Source: Bacillota bacterium
GTDB taxonomy: Bacteria; Bacillota; Clostridia; Lachnospirales; Lachnospiraceae
Reading direction: 5' to 3'
Length of the DNA: 64,000 nt
Assembly: GCA_023420085.1 (NCBI GenBank)
Contig: JAEZWQ010000027.1
Span: forward strand, 6,899-70,898
Shown: piece by piece, positions 1 through 9,208 of the stretch
Numbering within the stretch: the first letter of the stretch is position 1
Layout of the letters: every line of letters starts with the position of its first letter
Made by a program: the position numbers and the translations under genes
Notes under the pieces: generated by a model
Database searches by the model: none
What the model was told of the DNA's origin: nothing
The model's input: the letters and a program-made list of their open reading frames with translations, nothing else

Positions 1-2
1 AT

Positions 3-182
3 TCAAGATTGGTTATTGATAATCCTGAATATAATTATGAGAAAAAAATTAATAAAAAGAAATTAATATTCTTATTTGGAGCTTATATTGCATTTATAGG
101 ATTATTATCGATAGGAGTAAATAATTATGAAGGGAATTATTCTTGCAGGAGGAAGTGGAACAAGACTTCATCCAATAACTAA
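3..182 (+). CDS. Possible C-terminal end of an upstream membrane protein (partial)
   Basis: The frame beginning at base 3 is open from the window edge to a TAA at 180-182. It encodes a basic stretch, one hydrophobic segment (around [17 protein letters not shown]) and a short tail. It would overlap rfbA by about 55 bases, which is long, so the frame may be open by chance. A membrane protein of surface polysaccharide synthesis would fit the rhamnose genes downstream, but no family can be recognised from this fragment. Confidence 0.3.
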   Translation, partial: SRLVIDNPEYNYEKKINKKKLIFLFGAYIAFIGLLSIGVNNYEGNYSCRRKWNKTSSNN

Positions 183-1002
183 AGTAATAAGTAAACAACT
201 TTTGCCTATTTATGACAAGCCTATGATTTATTATCCGTTGAGTACCTTGATGCTAGCTGGAATAAAAGAAATTTTGATAATATCAACACCTTATGACATT
301 GACGGATATAAAAGGTTACTTGGAGATGGAGGCAATTTAGGAATAAAAATTGTTTATGAAGTACAGCCAAAACCTGAGGGGTTAGCCCAAGCATTTTTAA
401 TAGGTGAAAAATTTATTGGTAATGAATCGGTTGCGCTTATTTTAGGAGATAATATTTTTTATGGCAGACATTTTGGACAAACTCTTCAAGAAGCTGCCAA
501 TCTAAAAGAAGGTGCAGTTGTTTTTGGATATCATGTAAGTGATCCTGAAAGATTTGGAGTAATAGAAATTGATAGTAATGGAAAAGGACTATCAATTGAG
601 GAGAAACCGCTTAATCCAAAGAGTAATATAGCTGTAACAGGATTATATTTCTATGACAATAATGTTGTAAAATATGCCAAAACTATTAAACCATCAAAAA
701 GAAACGAACTTGAAATAACAGATTTAAATAATATTTATTTAAAACATGGGAATTTACAAGTAGAGGTATTAGGAAGAGGATTTGCATGGTTAGATACGGG
801 AACAGTGAACTCTCTTTTAGATGCAGCAAAATTTGTTGAAGTTTTGCAAAAAAGAACGGGTATAGTTATTAGTGCTCCTGAGGAGATAGCTTATCGTAAG
901 GGATGGATTAATAAAGAAGAATTAGTAAGAATTGCTAGTGAAATATCTAAGTCATCTTATGGGCAACATCTTTTGAATATTGCTGAGGGAAAGTATGAAT
1001 AA
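127..1002 (+). CDS. rfbA: Glucose-1-phosphate thymidylyltransferase RfbA/RmlA
   Basis: First enzyme of dTDP-L-rhamnose synthesis; it joins glucose-1-phosphate and dTTP to give dTDP-glucose in the cytoplasm. The 291-residue protein has the normal full length. The N-terminal nucleotide-binding loop GGSGTRLHP lies at residues 8-16, followed by [16 protein letters not shown] and the metal/sugar region [10 protein letters not shown] near residue 105. A GGAG-type ribosome site (GATAGGAGT) precedes the ATG. It is the first gene of an A-C-B-D operon, overlapping the epimerase start by 8 bases. Family assignment is secure from motifs and operon context. Confidence 0.96.
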   Translation: MKGIILAGGSGTRLHPITKVISKQLLPIYDKPMIYYPLSTLMLAGIKEILIISTPYDIDGYKRLLGDGGNLGIKIVYEVQPKPEGLAQAFLIGEKFIGNESVALILGDNIFYGRHFGQTLQEAANLKEGAVVFGYHVSDPERFGVIEIDSNGKGLSIEEKPLNPKSNIAVTGLYFYDNNVVKYAKTIKPSKRNELEITDLNNIYLKHGNLQVEVLGRGFAWLDTGTVNSLLDAAKFVEVLQKRTGIVISAPEEIAYRKGWINKEELVRIASEISKSSYGQHLLNIAEGKYE

Positions 1003-1525
1003 GTATAAAACAGAAATAGATGGGGTATATGTTATACAGCCACAAATATATGGAGATCATAGAGGATATTTTTTTGAAAGTTATAGGAAGGAGTGGCTGC
1101 CTGAATATGACTTTATTCAAGATAACCAGAGTTTTACAAAGGATGCGGGTACTTTTAGAGGTATACATTTTCAAAAGTTTCCTTATGCACAGGCGAAATT
1201 AGTTAGGGTAGTTAAAGGTGCTGTTATAGACTATATTGTAGATTTGAGAAAAAATAGTCCAACATTTAAAAAATGGGTTGCAATAAGACTTGATGAAGAG
1301 AGTCAGAAACAAGTTATTATTCCAAGGGGATGTGGTCATGGGTTTTTGACTATGACTGATGATGTTGTATTTGCTTATAAATGTGATAATTACTATAATT
1401 ATGATGCTGATAGGAGCATAAACTATAGGGATGATGAGATAGGACTTACGTTTGATATTCCGGTAGTAAATATTTCAGAAAAAGATAATAATGCAAAATA
1501 CTTAAAAGACATTGATTTAGATTAA
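995..1525 (+). CDS. rfbC: dTDP-4-dehydrorhamnose 3,5-epimerase RfbC/RmlC
   Basis: Third enzyme of dTDP-rhamnose synthesis, a cupin epimerase acting at C3 and C5 of dTDP-4-keto-6-deoxyglucose. The 176-residue protein contains [10 protein letters not shown] (residues 21-30), the catalytic-base motif RGIHFQ with His58, and a conserved CGHGF segment. I chose the ATG at 995, preceded by GAGGGAAAG, over an upstream in-frame start at 980, because the family begins close to this Met. It overlaps the end of rfbA by 8 bases and is followed two bases later by the rfbB ribosome site, so translation is probably coupled. Confidence 0.95.
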   Translation: MNKYKTEIDGVYVIQPQIYGDHRGYFFESYRKEWLPEYDFIQDNQSFTKDAGTFRGIHFQKFPYAQAKLVRVVKGAVIDYIVDLRKNSPTFKKWVAIRLDEESQKQVIIPRGCGHGFLTMTDDVVFAYKCDNYYNYDADRSINYRDDEIGLTFDIPVVNISEKDNNAKYLKDIDLD

Positions 1526-1536
1526 AGGTGGTTAAT

Positions 1537-2505
1537 ATGAAAATATGTGTAACTGGTGGGGCAGGATTTATTGGTTCAAATCATATTATGTATTTATTAG
1601 ATAACTATGATGATGAAGTTGTATGTATTGATAAGTTAACATATGCAGGTAATATGTCAACATTAGAAAAAGTTAAGGATGATAAGCGTTTCACATTTTA
1701 TAAAGGGGATATAGCCGATGAATCATTCATAGATGATGTGTTTAACAAAGAAAAATTTGATTATGTCATTAATTTTGCAGCAGAAAGTCATGTTGACAGA
1801 TCTATTGAAGATAGTCAAATATTTCTAAAAACCAATATATTAGGAGTTGGAGTCTTATTAAATGCTTGTAGAAAATACGGAGTAAAACGTTTTCATCAAG
1901 TATCTACAGATGAAGTCTATGGAGACCTACCACTGGATAGACCTGATTTATTATTTAAGGAAACAGATAGTCTAAAACCATCTTCACCTTACTCTGCATC
2001 TAAAGCATCGGCGGATTTTATTGTTCAAGCATTTCATAGAACTTATGGTTTAGATGTTACCATATCTAGATGTTCAAATAATTATGGTGAGTATCAATTT
2101 CCTGAAAAATTGATACCTGTAATAATTGGAAATGCATTAGAAGATAAAAATATTCCTGTTTATGGAAATGGATTAAATATAAGAGATTGGCTATATGTTG
2201 GAGATCATTGTTCTGCAATTGATTTAATTGTAAGAAACGCAAAGCCTGGATCAATTTATAATATTGGTGGAAACAATGAAAAAACAAATTTACAAGTTGT
2301 TAAAAGAATATTAGATATTATGAATAAACCACAAAGCCTTATAACATATGTAAAGGATAGGCCTGGGCATGATTTAAGATATGCAATAGATGCGTCAAAA
2401 TTAAAAAATGAATTAGGATGGAAGCCAAGGTTTGAATTTGAAAATGGTATTGAGTATACAGTAAAATGGTACCTTGATAATAAATCTTGGTGGAAGGAGC
2501 TTTAG
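1537..2505 (+). CDS. rfbB: dTDP-glucose 4,6-dehydratase RfbB/RmlB
   Basis: Second enzyme of dTDP-rhamnose synthesis; an NAD-dependent extended short-chain dehydrogenase converting dTDP-glucose to the 4-keto-6-deoxy sugar. Visible motifs are the Rossmann loop GGAGFIGSN (residues 7-15), the catalytic TDEV at 124-127 and the YxxxK pair Tyr152/Lys156. The ATG at 1537 is preferred over the in-frame GTG at 1528, because AAAGGTGG overlaps that GTG and is well spaced to the ATG. Full length at 322 residues. Its 3' end carries the ribosome site for rfbD. Confidence 0.97.
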   Translation: MKICVTGGAGFIGSNHIMYLLDNYDDEVVCIDKLTYAGNMSTLEKVKDDKRFTFYKGDIADESFIDDVFNKEKFDYVINFAAESHVDRSIEDSQIFLKTNILGVGVLLNACRKYGVKRFHQVSTDEVYGDLPLDRPDLLFKETDSLKPSSPYSASKASADFIVQAFHRTYGLDVTISRCSNNYGEYQFPEKLIPVIIGNALEDKNIPVYGNGLNIRDWLYVGDHCSAIDLIVRNAKPGSIYNIGGNNEKTNLQVVKRILDIMNKPQSLITYVKDRPGHDLRYAIDASKLKNELGWKPRFEFENGIEYTVKWYLDNKSWWKEL

Positions 2506-2506
2506 T

Positions 2507-3352
2507 TTGAAACAAAAAATTCTTATTACTGGTGCTAAAGGACAGCTTGGTACAGATATAGTTAATGAATTGAATAAGTATGATATATATGAGGGCTTTG
2601 GTATAGATAGGACTGACTTTGACTTAGTAAAGGATTTTAAGGAATTTAACAATTACTTTAAAAACATAAAACCAGACATATGTATTCATTGTGCTGCATA
2701 TACTCAAGTAGATAAGGCTGAAACTAATGAAAAGCTATGCATGGAAATTAATTATGAGGTCACAAAAAAAATAGCTGATATATGTAAAAAAGAAGGAAGT
2801 AAATTAATTTTCTTTAGTACGGATTATGTTTTCGATGGTAATTTTGATGGTATAATTAATGAAGATCACCCTCAAAATCCTCTAAACATATATGGAAAGT
2901 CAAAAGCAGAGGCTGAAAAATATATTATCAATAATTTGATTAATTATTTTATAATACGTATTAGCTGGGTGTTTGGTAAAAATGGAAAGAATTTTGTAGA
3001 AACAATTTCAAGGCTTGCAAAAGAAAGAGATAGCATAACTGTTGTTGATGATCAAATTGGATCACCTACATATACAATAGATGTAGCTAAAAATATTAAA
3101 TTTTTTATTGAATCTAAAGATAGTGGAATTGTTCATCTAACGAATGCAGGATACACAAGTTTTTACGATTGGGCAAATAAGATTGTAGAATTACAAAATA
3201 TTGATTGTAAAGTTTTACCAATAAAATCTAAAGACTATCCACAAATTGCAAAAAGGCCGTTAAATAGTAGATTATCTAATCAGTCTTCCATTAATATGGG
3301 AATAAATATGCCTACATGGCAGGACGCTCTATTAGAATACTTAAATAATTAG
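2507..3352 (+). CDS. rfbD: dTDP-4-dehydrorhamnose reductase RfbD/RmlD
   Basis: Last enzyme of dTDP-L-rhamnose synthesis, an NAD(P)H-dependent SDR. The start is a TTG at 2507: GGAAGGAG lies 7 bases upstream and the protein then begins KQKILITGAKGQLGTD, matching the family N-terminus. An upstream in-frame start at 2474 would run deep into rfbB. The predicted 281-residue protein has the glycine-rich loop near residue 9, FFSTDYVFDG, the YGKSK Tyr/Lys pair, and a C-terminal RPLNSRLSN segment typical of RmlD. The gene ends the operon before a bidirectional hairpin. Confidence 0.95.
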   Translation: MKQKILITGAKGQLGTDIVNELNKYDIYEGFGIDRTDFDLVKDFKEFNNYFKNIKPDICIHCAAYTQVDKAETNEKLCMEINYEVTKKIADICKKEGSKLIFFSTDYVFDGNFDGIINEDHPQNPLNIYGKSKAEAEKYIINNLINYFIIRISWVFGKNGKNFVETISRLAKERDSITVVDDQIGSPTYTIDVAKNIKFFIESKDSGIVHLTNAGYTSFYDWANKIVELQNIDCKVLPIKSKDYPQIAKRPLNSRLSNQSSINMGINMPTWQDALLEYLNN

Positions 3353-3395
3353 GAAAATATCAACATATACTTATGAGTGTAAAATATTTAATTAA

Positions 3396-3440
3396 AATAT
3401 CCCTAACAAGTCATATACATGCTTGCTAGGGATTATTTAT
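3396..3440. terminator. Bidirectional rho-independent terminator
   Basis: Stem ATCCCTAaCAAG (3399-3410) pairs with CTTGcTAGGGAT (3422-3433). It is flanked by A-rich sequence on the left and T-rich sequence on the right. It sits between the convergent rfbD (+) and ThiZ-like (-) genes and can serve both. Confidence 0.75.
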
Positions 3441-3455
3441 ATTTTCATTAACACT

Positions 3456-4193
3456 TTATATCTTCATTAATACTTCATATATTTTACGCTTGTAAGCTAT
3501 AAAATCTTCATTGAGAGTTTGACTAAGATATCTTGGTCTAGAAATGTCAATATCTATTTTTAGTGATATCTTACCTGGTTTTCCTTGCATTATATAGATT
3601 GTATCACTTAATAGTATTGCTTCATCAACATTATGTGTGATTAGTAATGTAGAAAAATTTAGTTTTGATGCTGCTTCAAGATACCACTCGTAAATTTCAG
3701 ATTTAGTCATAGTATCAAGTGCATTAAAAGCTTCATCAAGTAAGATTATATCATTTTTAAACATATAAGTTCTCAATAAAGCAACTCGCTGTTTCATACC
3801 TCCACTAAGTTCAGATGGATAAGATTTTGCCCATTTTTCAAGTTTAAATTCTTTAAGTAACTCAAGAGCTTCTGCTTTAGCTTCAGTTTTATTAATCCCT
3901 TTAATAATTAAAGGCAAGGCGATATTATCAACTATATTTTTGTGTGCAAATAGCATATCTTTTTGCAACATATAACTTACTTTTCCTCTTAAATTAACAT
4001 GGTTACCATCCAGTAAAATATCTCCATGTTTATAAGGGAGAATACCTGCAATTATGTTGAAAATAGTTGTTTTACCAACTCCGCTTTCTCCAAGTATGCT
4101 AACAAACTTATTTTTATCTAAACTTATATTAATATCTTCAATAATATTTACTTTATCGTCATATGAAAATGATAAATTCCTTATTTCTAACAT
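3456..4193 (-). CDS. Thiamine/HMP-type ABC transporter ATPase (ThiZ-like)
   Basis: Cytoplasmic ATPase of an ABC importer. The 245-residue protein has Walker A GESGVGKT (residues 35-42), Q-loop around YMLQKDML, signature LSGGMKQR, Walker B IILLDEAFNALD and switch His in LITHNVDEA. It resembles the nitrate/taurine/HMP class. Its start codon overlaps the end of the binding-protein gene, and the set lies behind a TPP riboswitch, so the substrate is most likely thiamine or its pyrimidine precursor (ThiXYZ type). The ATPase family is certain; the substrate is inferred from the riboswitch and neighbours. Confidence 0.88.
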   Translation of the reverse strand: MLEIRNLSFSYDDKVNIIEDINISLDKNKFVSILGESGVGKTTIFNIIAGILPYKHGDILLDGNHVNLRGKVSYMLQKDMLFAHKNIVDNIALPLIIKGINKTEAKAEALELLKEFKLEKWAKSYPSELSGGMKQRVALLRTYMFKNDIILLDEAFNALDTMTKSEIYEWYLEAASKLNFSTLLITHNVDEAILLSDTIYIMQGKPGKISLKIDIDISRPRYLSQTLNEDFIAYKRKIYEVLMKI

Positions 4194-5236
4194 TACTCTC
4201 CTAAAAATTCATTTGTAAATAATGATTCTTGACTTATATCTTTGTCTATTAGTTTATTATCATAAAGATATTTGTAGAAGCTGTCCCATCTAACTTTATC
4301 AATATATCCCCATTTTTCTGGTGAAGTAGCATAATTTTTAGATATCCATTTTTGAGATTCTAGTACAAAATCTTCTTTATCAGCAAGTTCTGGTGCATTT
4401 TCAATTAGAATTTTAGCTGCTTCCTCTGGATGCTGCATAGCATATTGATAACCCTTTTGTATAGCCTTCATTGTAGCTTTTACCGTTTCTGGATTAGTCT
4501 TAATATAATCTGAATTTACTATAATTACTGGAGAATAGAAGTTTAGTTCATCAGCATAATCTTTTATAAAGAAGAAATTTGTATCAACATTTGAATGCTT
4601 TGCAAGTATTACATCCCATGCGTAATAAACCCAGGCAGATTCAAACATATTATTTGCCAATCCTATTATTGAATTATCAGCAGTATTAGGAACAAGTTTT
4701 ACTTTATCTAAACTACTTCCATTATTTTTCATTATTGTATCAATAATACTTTTTTCTATCGGATCATCCCATGTTCCATAAGAGTGGTCAGCCATATCCT
4801 TTGGATTATTTATATCTGCTGACTTTATAGATAATATACCTGAAGTATTATTGTCAATAATTGCTGCAACTGCCTTAACATTTATTCCTTTTGCAAATTT
4901 ATTAGCTAGAGAATCCTGAAAAGAAATTCCAAAATTAGCATGACCAGTAGAAATTAATTCAGTAGTACTACCTTCAGGCGGTCTTTTTACATCAAGATTT
5001 ATACCAAATTCTTTGTCAAAACCAAGCTTCTTTGCTACATATAAACCGGTATGGTTTGTATTTGGGACCCAGTCTAATATAAATTCAATATTTTTAATAT
5101 CCTTAGTTTTATCTGGATTAGTATTTGAAACGTCTGATTTAGTTTCTTTTATTTCATTTGTAGTTTTTGTACTACCACAGCCAATCAATACAAATACAAG
5201 TAGTAGTGATAGTAATATTTTTAATTTAATTTTCAT
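4193..5236 (-). CDS. Thiamine-precursor ABC transporter substrate-binding lipoprotein (ThiY/NMT1-like)
   Basis: Extracytoplasmic solute-binding lipoprotein. The N-terminus is a lipoprotein signal with lipobox ending LIGC (Cys20), followed by a Ser/Thr/Lys-rich linker. The mature part begins FILDWVPNTNHTGLYVAKK, the NMT1/THI5 start found in HMP-binding ThiY proteins, and includes a PPEGSTTELI loop. Length is 347 residues. It overlaps the permease gene by 11 bases and touches the ATPase gene. HMP or a related pyrimidine is the likely ligand, inferred from the family and the TPP riboswitch. Confidence 0.88.
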   Translation of the reverse strand: MKIKLKILLSLLLVFVLIGCGSTKTTNEIKETKSDVSNTNPDKTKDIKNIEFILDWVPNTNHTGLYVAKKLGFDKEFGINLDVKRPPEGSTTELISTGHANFGISFQDSLANKFAKGINVKAVAAIIDNNTSGILSIKSADINNPKDMADHSYGTWDDPIEKSIIDTIMKNNGSSLDKVKLVPNTADNSIIGLANNMFESAWVYYAWDVILAKHSNVDTNFFFIKDYADELNFYSPVIIVNSDYIKTNPETVKATMKAIQKGYQYAMQHPEEAAKILIENAPELADKEDFVLESQKWISKNYATSPEKWGYIDKVRWDSFYKYLYDNKLIDKDISQESLFTNEFLGE

Positions 5237-5990
5237 TATTTACTCCTCTATTATATTTTTTCTCTAAAATTCCAATAAGTTTCATAAGTAATAGGCTTAA
5301 AACACTGACGAATACAATCACTGCAAACATTTTATCATATGAAAAAGCTTTCTTAACCCTTATCATATATACACCAAGGCCTTCAAATCCTCCAAGCCAT
5401 TCTGCTACAACAGCACCTATTATTGCGTAAGAAATAGATATTCTAAGGCCAGCAAAAAAGTATCCGAGACTTTCAGGTAATTTTACATGATATAGTATTT
5501 GCCACTTACTAGCATTCATTAGCCTTAGAAGTTGAATAGAATCTTTATCACAATTAATAAAACCATTTAATATACCAATAATAATTGGGAATAATGTAGT
5601 TAATACAACAAGTACAACCTTTGGCAAAATTCCGTATCCAAGCCAAAGAACAAGTATAGGAGCAATAGCTATAGTAGGGATAGTTTGAGTTACTATTAAA
5701 ATTGGATAAAGAGCTCTGTGAATAATAGAACTCATATCCATAATAACTGCTAGAAAAAAAGCAATTAAAATACCAATACTTAGCCCCATAAATGCCTCAA
5801 TTAATGTAATATATGTATTTCTCATAATCTCATTAATATCGTTTATAAATGCCATAATAATAGCAGACGGAACAGGCAAGATGAATTTTGGAAGTAATCC
5901 AAATCTCCCACAAGTTTCCCATATGATTAAAATTAAAATAAAAAATATAGGCGATATATATTTATTTAATATGTTTGCTAATTTTTTCAT
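5226..5990 (-). CDS. Thiamine-precursor ABC transporter permease (ThiX-like)
   Basis: Inner-membrane permease of the same importer, 254 residues with about six hydrophobic segments and the EAA-type coupling loop LLRLMNASKWQILYHVKLPESL. The start is taken at the ATG at 5990, with AAGGAAGT upstream, not the TTG one codon earlier. It overlaps the upstream thiamine-binding gene by about 29 bases, so expression is tightly coupled. Family (BPD permease of the SsuC/ThiX type) is clear; substrate is inferred. Confidence 0.87.
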   Translation of the reverse strand: MKKLANILNKYISPIFFILILIIWETCGRFGLLPKFILPVPSAIIMAFINDINEIMRNTYITLIEAFMGLSIGILIAFFLAVIMDMSSIIHRALYPILIVTQTIPTIAIAPILVLWLGYGILPKVVLVVLTTLFPIIIGILNGFINCDKDSIQLLRLMNASKWQILYHVKLPESLGYFFAGLRISISYAIIGAVVAEWLGGFEGLGVYMIRVKKAFSYDKMFAVIVFVSVLSLLLMKLIGILEKKYNRGVNNEN

Positions 5991-6258
5991 CAATAGTTAA
6001 AACTTCCTTTTCAGCATTGTAATGAAGTTTGACATTTGCAAAAATATCTTCATGATACTTACTTGCAATGTCGATACAGCTTTTTAGTAAAAGCATACAA
6101 TCATCAAAATTACCCTCAACAGTTGTTTCAAATGGCCCAACCAAATAGGTCAATCCAGAACCTTTGATATGTTCTATAACATTATCAACAACTTCTAATA
6201 CTTTATCTGTATTAGCATTAAGTGGCAAAATTTGAATAGAAAAGCTAAAATTTTGCAT
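5962..6258 (-). CDS. Thiamine-binding protein, MTH1187/YkoF-type
   Basis: Small 98-residue protein of the MTH1187/DUF77 family, related to half of YkoF, a cytoplasmic thiamine-binding fold. Recognisable segments are the N-terminal beta strand FSFSIQILPLN, then HIKGSGLTYLVGPFETTVEG and a C-terminal VKLHY strand. It is the first gene after the TPP riboswitch and lies immediately upstream of the permease, matching ykoF-type operons for HMP/thiamine salvage. Its ribosome site is inside the regulatory hairpin at 6266-6304. Confidence 0.85.
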   Translation of the reverse strand: MQNFSFSIQILPLNANTDKVLEVVDNVIEHIKGSGLTYLVGPFETTVEGNFDDCMLLLKSCIDIASKYHEDIFANVKLHYNAEKEVLTIDEKISKHIK

Positions 6259-6265
6259 AAAAAAA

Positions 6266-6304
6266 CCTCCTTTAAATTATAATCTGAATAATTTAAAGAA
6301 GGGA
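6266..6304 (-). promoter_or_regulatory. Riboswitch expression platform: hairpin burying the ribosome site
   Basis: On the minus strand a stem of about 15 pairs forms between CCTTCTTTAAATTAT and ATAATTTAAAGGAGG (one G-T pair). It encloses the AAAGGAGG ribosome site (6266-6273) and is followed by seven T directly before the ATG. It could hide the ribosome site, act as an intrinsic terminator, or both. Its 5' arm (TCCCTTC, 6298-6304) is also complementary to GAAGGGA in the aptamer (6331-6337), giving an alternative pairing that would open the hairpin when TPP is absent. Confidence 0.75.
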
Positions 6305-6325
6305 CATAAATATATTAAAATATAA

Positions 6326-6406
6326 GTATCTCCCTTCGTTGGCATTATCCAAATCAGGTAATATGGGTTGAGTAAACTCTCTCAGCTTTCGCACCCCAGA
6401 TATAGT
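6326..6406 (-). ncRNA. TPP riboswitch (THI element)
   Basis: Read on the minus strand, the classic THI-box blocks appear in order: CTGGGGTGC, GCTGAGAGAG, ACCC, ACCTGATTTGGATAATGCCA, and ACGAAGGGAG. P1 closes by TATCT pairing with AGATA. It precedes the thiamine-binding/ABC operon. Known THI elements bind thiamine pyrophosphate and shut off downstream genes when it is abundant. Confidence 0.96.
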
Positions 6407-6409
6407 TTG

Positions 6410-6438
6410 ATTATAAAACAATTGACACTAAAAGTCAA
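6410..6438 (-). promoter_or_regulatory. Sigma-A promoter of the TPP-riboswitch operon
   Basis: On the minus strand TTGACT (6433-6438), a 17-base spacer, and TATAAT (6410-6415). It sits directly upstream of the aptamer, so the leader would begin a few bases before P1. Confidence 0.85.
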
Positions 6439-6562
6439 ACTAACATTTATTATAATTACTAATATTAATATCATTATTAAAATATTTGTACTACCTAATA
6501 AAAATAATATGTTATGATATGTTTGATATAAAGTGCAAATACTGTAAAAAATAAATATTTAC

Positions 6563-6591
6563 TTGAAATAGTTGGTTTGAAGTGTTATAAT
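6563..6591 (+). promoter_or_regulatory. Sigma-A promoter of rpmE
   Basis: TTGAAA (6563-6568), 17-base spacer, TATAAT (6586-6591), about 48 bases before the rpmE start. Confidence 0.85.
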
Positions 6592-6638
6592 TATTTGAGT
6601 ATTTTTGAATGAAACAACAAATAATGTGAGGTGATATA

Positions 6639-6839
6639 ATGAAAAAGGATATTCAACCTGAATATAAACAAGTTCGAGTTACTTGTAACTGTGGTTATGA
6701 ATTTACTACAGGTTCAACAAAGGATGAAATACACGTTGAAGTTTGTTCTAGATGTCATCCATTCTATACTGGACAACAAAGAGCAACTCAAGCTAGAGGA
6801 CGTATTGAAAAATTCAATCGTAAATACGGAGTTCAATAA
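6639..6839 (+). CDS. rpmE: 50S ribosomal protein L31, zinc-binding type
   Basis: Large-subunit ribosomal protein, 66 residues, full length. It begins [19 protein letters not shown] and carries the zinc ligands Cys16, Cys18, Cys36 and Cys39 (CNC and CSRC), so it is the C+ (type A) form. A ribosome site GTGAGGTGA precedes the ATG. It has its own promoter and terminator and stands as a single-gene unit ahead of prmC-prfA, a common clostridial arrangement. Confidence 0.97.
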   Translation: MKKDIQPEYKQVRVTCNCGYEFTTGSTKDEIHVEVCSRCHPFYTGQQRATQARGRIEKFNRKYGVQ

Positions 6840-6847
6840 TATATGTT

Positions 6848-6879
6848 GGGTTGGAGCAAAGCTTCAACCCTTATTTTTT
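6848..6879 (+). terminator. Rho-independent terminator of rpmE
   Basis: GGGTTGgAGC pairs with GCTtCAACCC (6848-6870), followed by TTATTTTTT. It lies between rpmE and prmC and explains why an apparent upstream extension of prmC (from 6843) is not coding. Confidence 0.85.
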
Positions 6880-6893
6880 GTAAGATAAGTAAG

Positions 6894-7697
6894 ATGAAGA
6901 TAAAAGATTTATTTGAAAAATATTACTTTATTCAACCAAAGGATATAGAGTATTTACTAAGGTATAAATATAATATAGATTTATATACAATAATATTTAA
7001 TGAAGATATTAATATCGACTATAAATCATTAGAAGATGATTTTGCTAGGGTTAGAAATAATGAACCTCTACAATATATTGTGGGTTCTCAAGAATGTATG
7101 GGACTAAACTTTGCAGTAGGCAAAGGAGTTTTAATACCTAGACCAGAAACAGAGATCCTTATTAATATGCTTTCTAATGAAGATATAAAAGGGAAAAAAG
7201 TATTAGACCTATGTTGTGGCAGTGGTGTCATAGGAATAAGTATTGCAAAGCTTTATGGAGGAATAGTCACATGTTCTGATATAAGTGAATATGCAATAGA
7301 ATATACAAATACTAATGCAAAAACAAATGGGGTAAATATTAGTATTATTAAGTCAGATTTATTTGATAATATAAATAATAAATTTAATTATATTGTCTCA
7401 AATCCACCTTACATACCAACAAAAGAAATAGATGATTTAGAAAAAAATGTAAAAGACTATGAACCCCATATTGCTCTTGATGGGGGCTGTGATGGTTTAG
7501 AAATATATAGGAATATAATTGATAAAATAGATGATTATATTTTAGATGGTGGTAAAATTTTCTTTGAAATAGGGTATAACCAAGGAGAACCAATTAAAGA
7601 TTTACTTAAAGATAAATTTTATGATATTAAAGTTATAAAAGATTATAATAATTTTGACCGTGTTGTAAAAGCAACATTTTGGAGGAAAGATGTTTGA
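6894..7697 (+). CDS. prmC: Peptide chain release factor glutamine methyltransferase PrmC
   Basis: SAM-dependent enzyme that methylates the Gln of the GGQ motif in release factors. Starting at ATG 6894 gives 267 residues. An N-terminal helical domain leads to [10 protein letters not shown], the SAM-binding loop [13 protein letters not shown] and the catalytic NPPY in [10 protein letters not shown]. The next gene is the substrate, prfA, overlapping by 8 bases. The ribosome site (AGTAAG) is weak. An earlier in-frame ATG at 6843 falls in the rpmE terminator and is rejected. Confidence 0.95.
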   Translation: MKIKDLFEKYYFIQPKDIEYLLRYKYNIDLYTIIFNEDINIDYKSLEDDFARVRNNEPLQYIVGSQECMGLNFAVGKGVLIPRPETEILINMLSNEDIKGKKVLDLCCGSGVIGISIAKLYGGIVTCSDISEYAIEYTNTNAKTNGVNISIIKSDLFDNINNKFNYIVSNPPYIPTKEIDDLEKNVKDYEPHIALDGGCDGLEIYRNIIDKIDDYILDGGKIFFEIGYNQGEPIKDLLKDKFYDIKVIKDYNNFDRVVKATFWRKDV

Positions 7698-8766
7698 GAA
7701 TTTAGTAGATTTAGAAAAAAGATATAATGATATAACAGATTTGCTTACAGATGCAAATATTGTTAACGATCAAAAAAAGTATAGAGAGTTAATGAAAGAA
7801 CAAAATGATTTGTTGCCTATTGTTGAAGCTTATAAGGAATACATACAATGTCAAAAATCAATTGATGATAGTTTAGAGATGCTTGAAGAAGAAAAAGATC
7901 CAGAAATGAGAGAACTTTTAAAAGAAGAGCTAAATGAATCAAAAAATGCAGTAACTGAATTAGAAGAAAAAATAAAAATTTTATTATTACCTAAAGACCC
8001 TAATGATGATAAAAACGTAGTAGTTGAAATAAGGGCAGGAGCTGGTGGTGATGAAGCTGCATTATTTGCAGCTGAGCTTTATAGAATGTATAATAGGTAT
8101 GCTGAGAATAATAGATGGAAAACAGAGCTCATATCATTCAATGAAAATGGTATAGGTGGATTTAAGGAAGTAGTATTTCTTATAAATGGTAAAGGAGCAT
8201 ACTCAAAACTAAAATATGAAAGTGGTGTTCATAGAGTTCAAAGGGTGCCAGCAACTGAATCAGGTGGGAGAATACATACATCCACAGTAACGGTTGCAAT
8301 CATGCCAGAAGCAGAAGAATTAGATATACAAATAAATGACAATGACATAAGAGTAGATGTATTTAGGGCATCAGGGAACGGTGGACAGTGCGTAAATACA
8401 ACAGACTCTGCAGTTAGATTAACTCATATTCCTAGTGGGATTGTAGTTTCATGTCAAGATGAAAAATCTCAAATAAAGAATAAAGAGAAAGCGATGAAAG
8501 TTTTGCGTGCTAGAATATTTGCTATGGAAGAAGAAAAGAAGGCAAAAGAAGAAGCAGATGCAAGAAGATCTCAAGTAGGAACAGGGGATAGATCAGAGAA
8601 GATACGTACGTATAATTTCCCACAAGGTAGAGTTACTGATCATAGAATTAAACTTACATTACATAAGATTGATGCGATACTTGAAGGTGATATACAAGAA
8701 CTTTTAGATAACCTTATAGCAGCTGATCAGTCGGCAAAATTGAGTAAAATGCAAAATGAAAATTAG
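7690..8766 (+). CDS. prfA: Peptide chain release factor 1
   Basis: Class I release factor recognising UAA and UAG. The 358-residue protein has the usual length. The stop-codon recognition tripeptide is in RVPATES, and the GGQ catalytic loop is [15 protein letters not shown], where many homologues have GAGGQHVN. The Gln of GGQ is the target of PrmC encoded just upstream. The C-terminal basic region ([14 protein letters not shown]) is intact. It overlaps prmC at the start and tsaE at the end, pointing to one transcript. Confidence 0.97.
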   Translation: MFENLVDLEKRYNDITDLLTDANIVNDQKKYRELMKEQNDLLPIVEAYKEYIQCQKSIDDSLEMLEEEKDPEMRELLKEELNESKNAVTELEEKIKILLLPKDPNDDKNVVVEIRAGAGGDEAALFAAELYRMYNRYAENNRWKTELISFNENGIGGFKEVVFLINGKGAYSKLKYESGVHRVQRVPATESGGRIHTSTVTVAIMPEAEELDIQINDNDIRVDVFRASGNGGQCVNTTDSAVRLTHIPSGIVVSCQDEKSQIKNKEKAMKVLRARIFAMEEEKKAKEEADARRSQVGTGDRSEKIRTYNFPQGRVTDHRIKLTLHKIDAILEGDIQELLDNLIAADQSAKLSKMQNEN

Positions 8767-9208
8767 AATTATTACAAAAAGTGAAGAAGAAACGTTTAAC
8801 TTAGCATTAAAACTTGCAAATAGTTGCAAGGGTGGAGAAGTGTTCTGTTTAAATGGAGATCTTGGGGTTGGTAAAACAGTATTTTCAAAAGGTTTTGCTA
8901 ACGGACTTGGAATAGAAGAGCCTATAACAAGTCCAACTTTTTCTATTGTAAATATATATAGTGGTATAAATTATAAACTTTATCATTTTGATGTATATAG
9001 AATTGAGGATATTTCAGAATTGTATGAAGTAGGATATTATGAATATATAGAAGATAATAATATTTGCTTAATAGAATGGGGAAGTAATATTAAAGAAGAA
9101 CTACCAGATGATACTATTTTTATTAACATTAAAAAAGATATAGAAAAAGGAATTAATTATAGAATTATAGAAATAGAAACGGATAAACATGAATATATTA
9201 TCAATTGA
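8756..9208 (+). CDS. tsaE: tRNA t6A biosynthesis ATPase TsaE
   Basis: P-loop ATPase that works with TsaB and TsaD to make N6-threonylcarbamoyl-adenosine at position 37 of ANN-decoding tRNAs. The 150-residue protein has Walker A GDLGVGKT at residues 33-40, then [10 protein letters not shown] and LYHFDVYRI as in TsaE. It overlaps prfA by 11 bases and tsaB by 20. Partners tsaB and tsaD are both in the same run. Confidence 0.95.
   Translation: MKIRIITKSEEETFNLALKLANSCKGGEVFCLNGDLGVGKTVFSKGFANGLGIEEPITSPTFSIVNIYSGINYKLYHFDVYRIEDISELYEVGYYEYIEDNNICLIEWGSNIKEELPDDTIFINIKKDIEKGINYRIIEIETDKHEYIIN

Noticed and set aside
6843..6893. Upstream extension of prmC
   Set aside because: Overlaps the rpmE terminator stem-loop; the family N-terminus begins at 6894.
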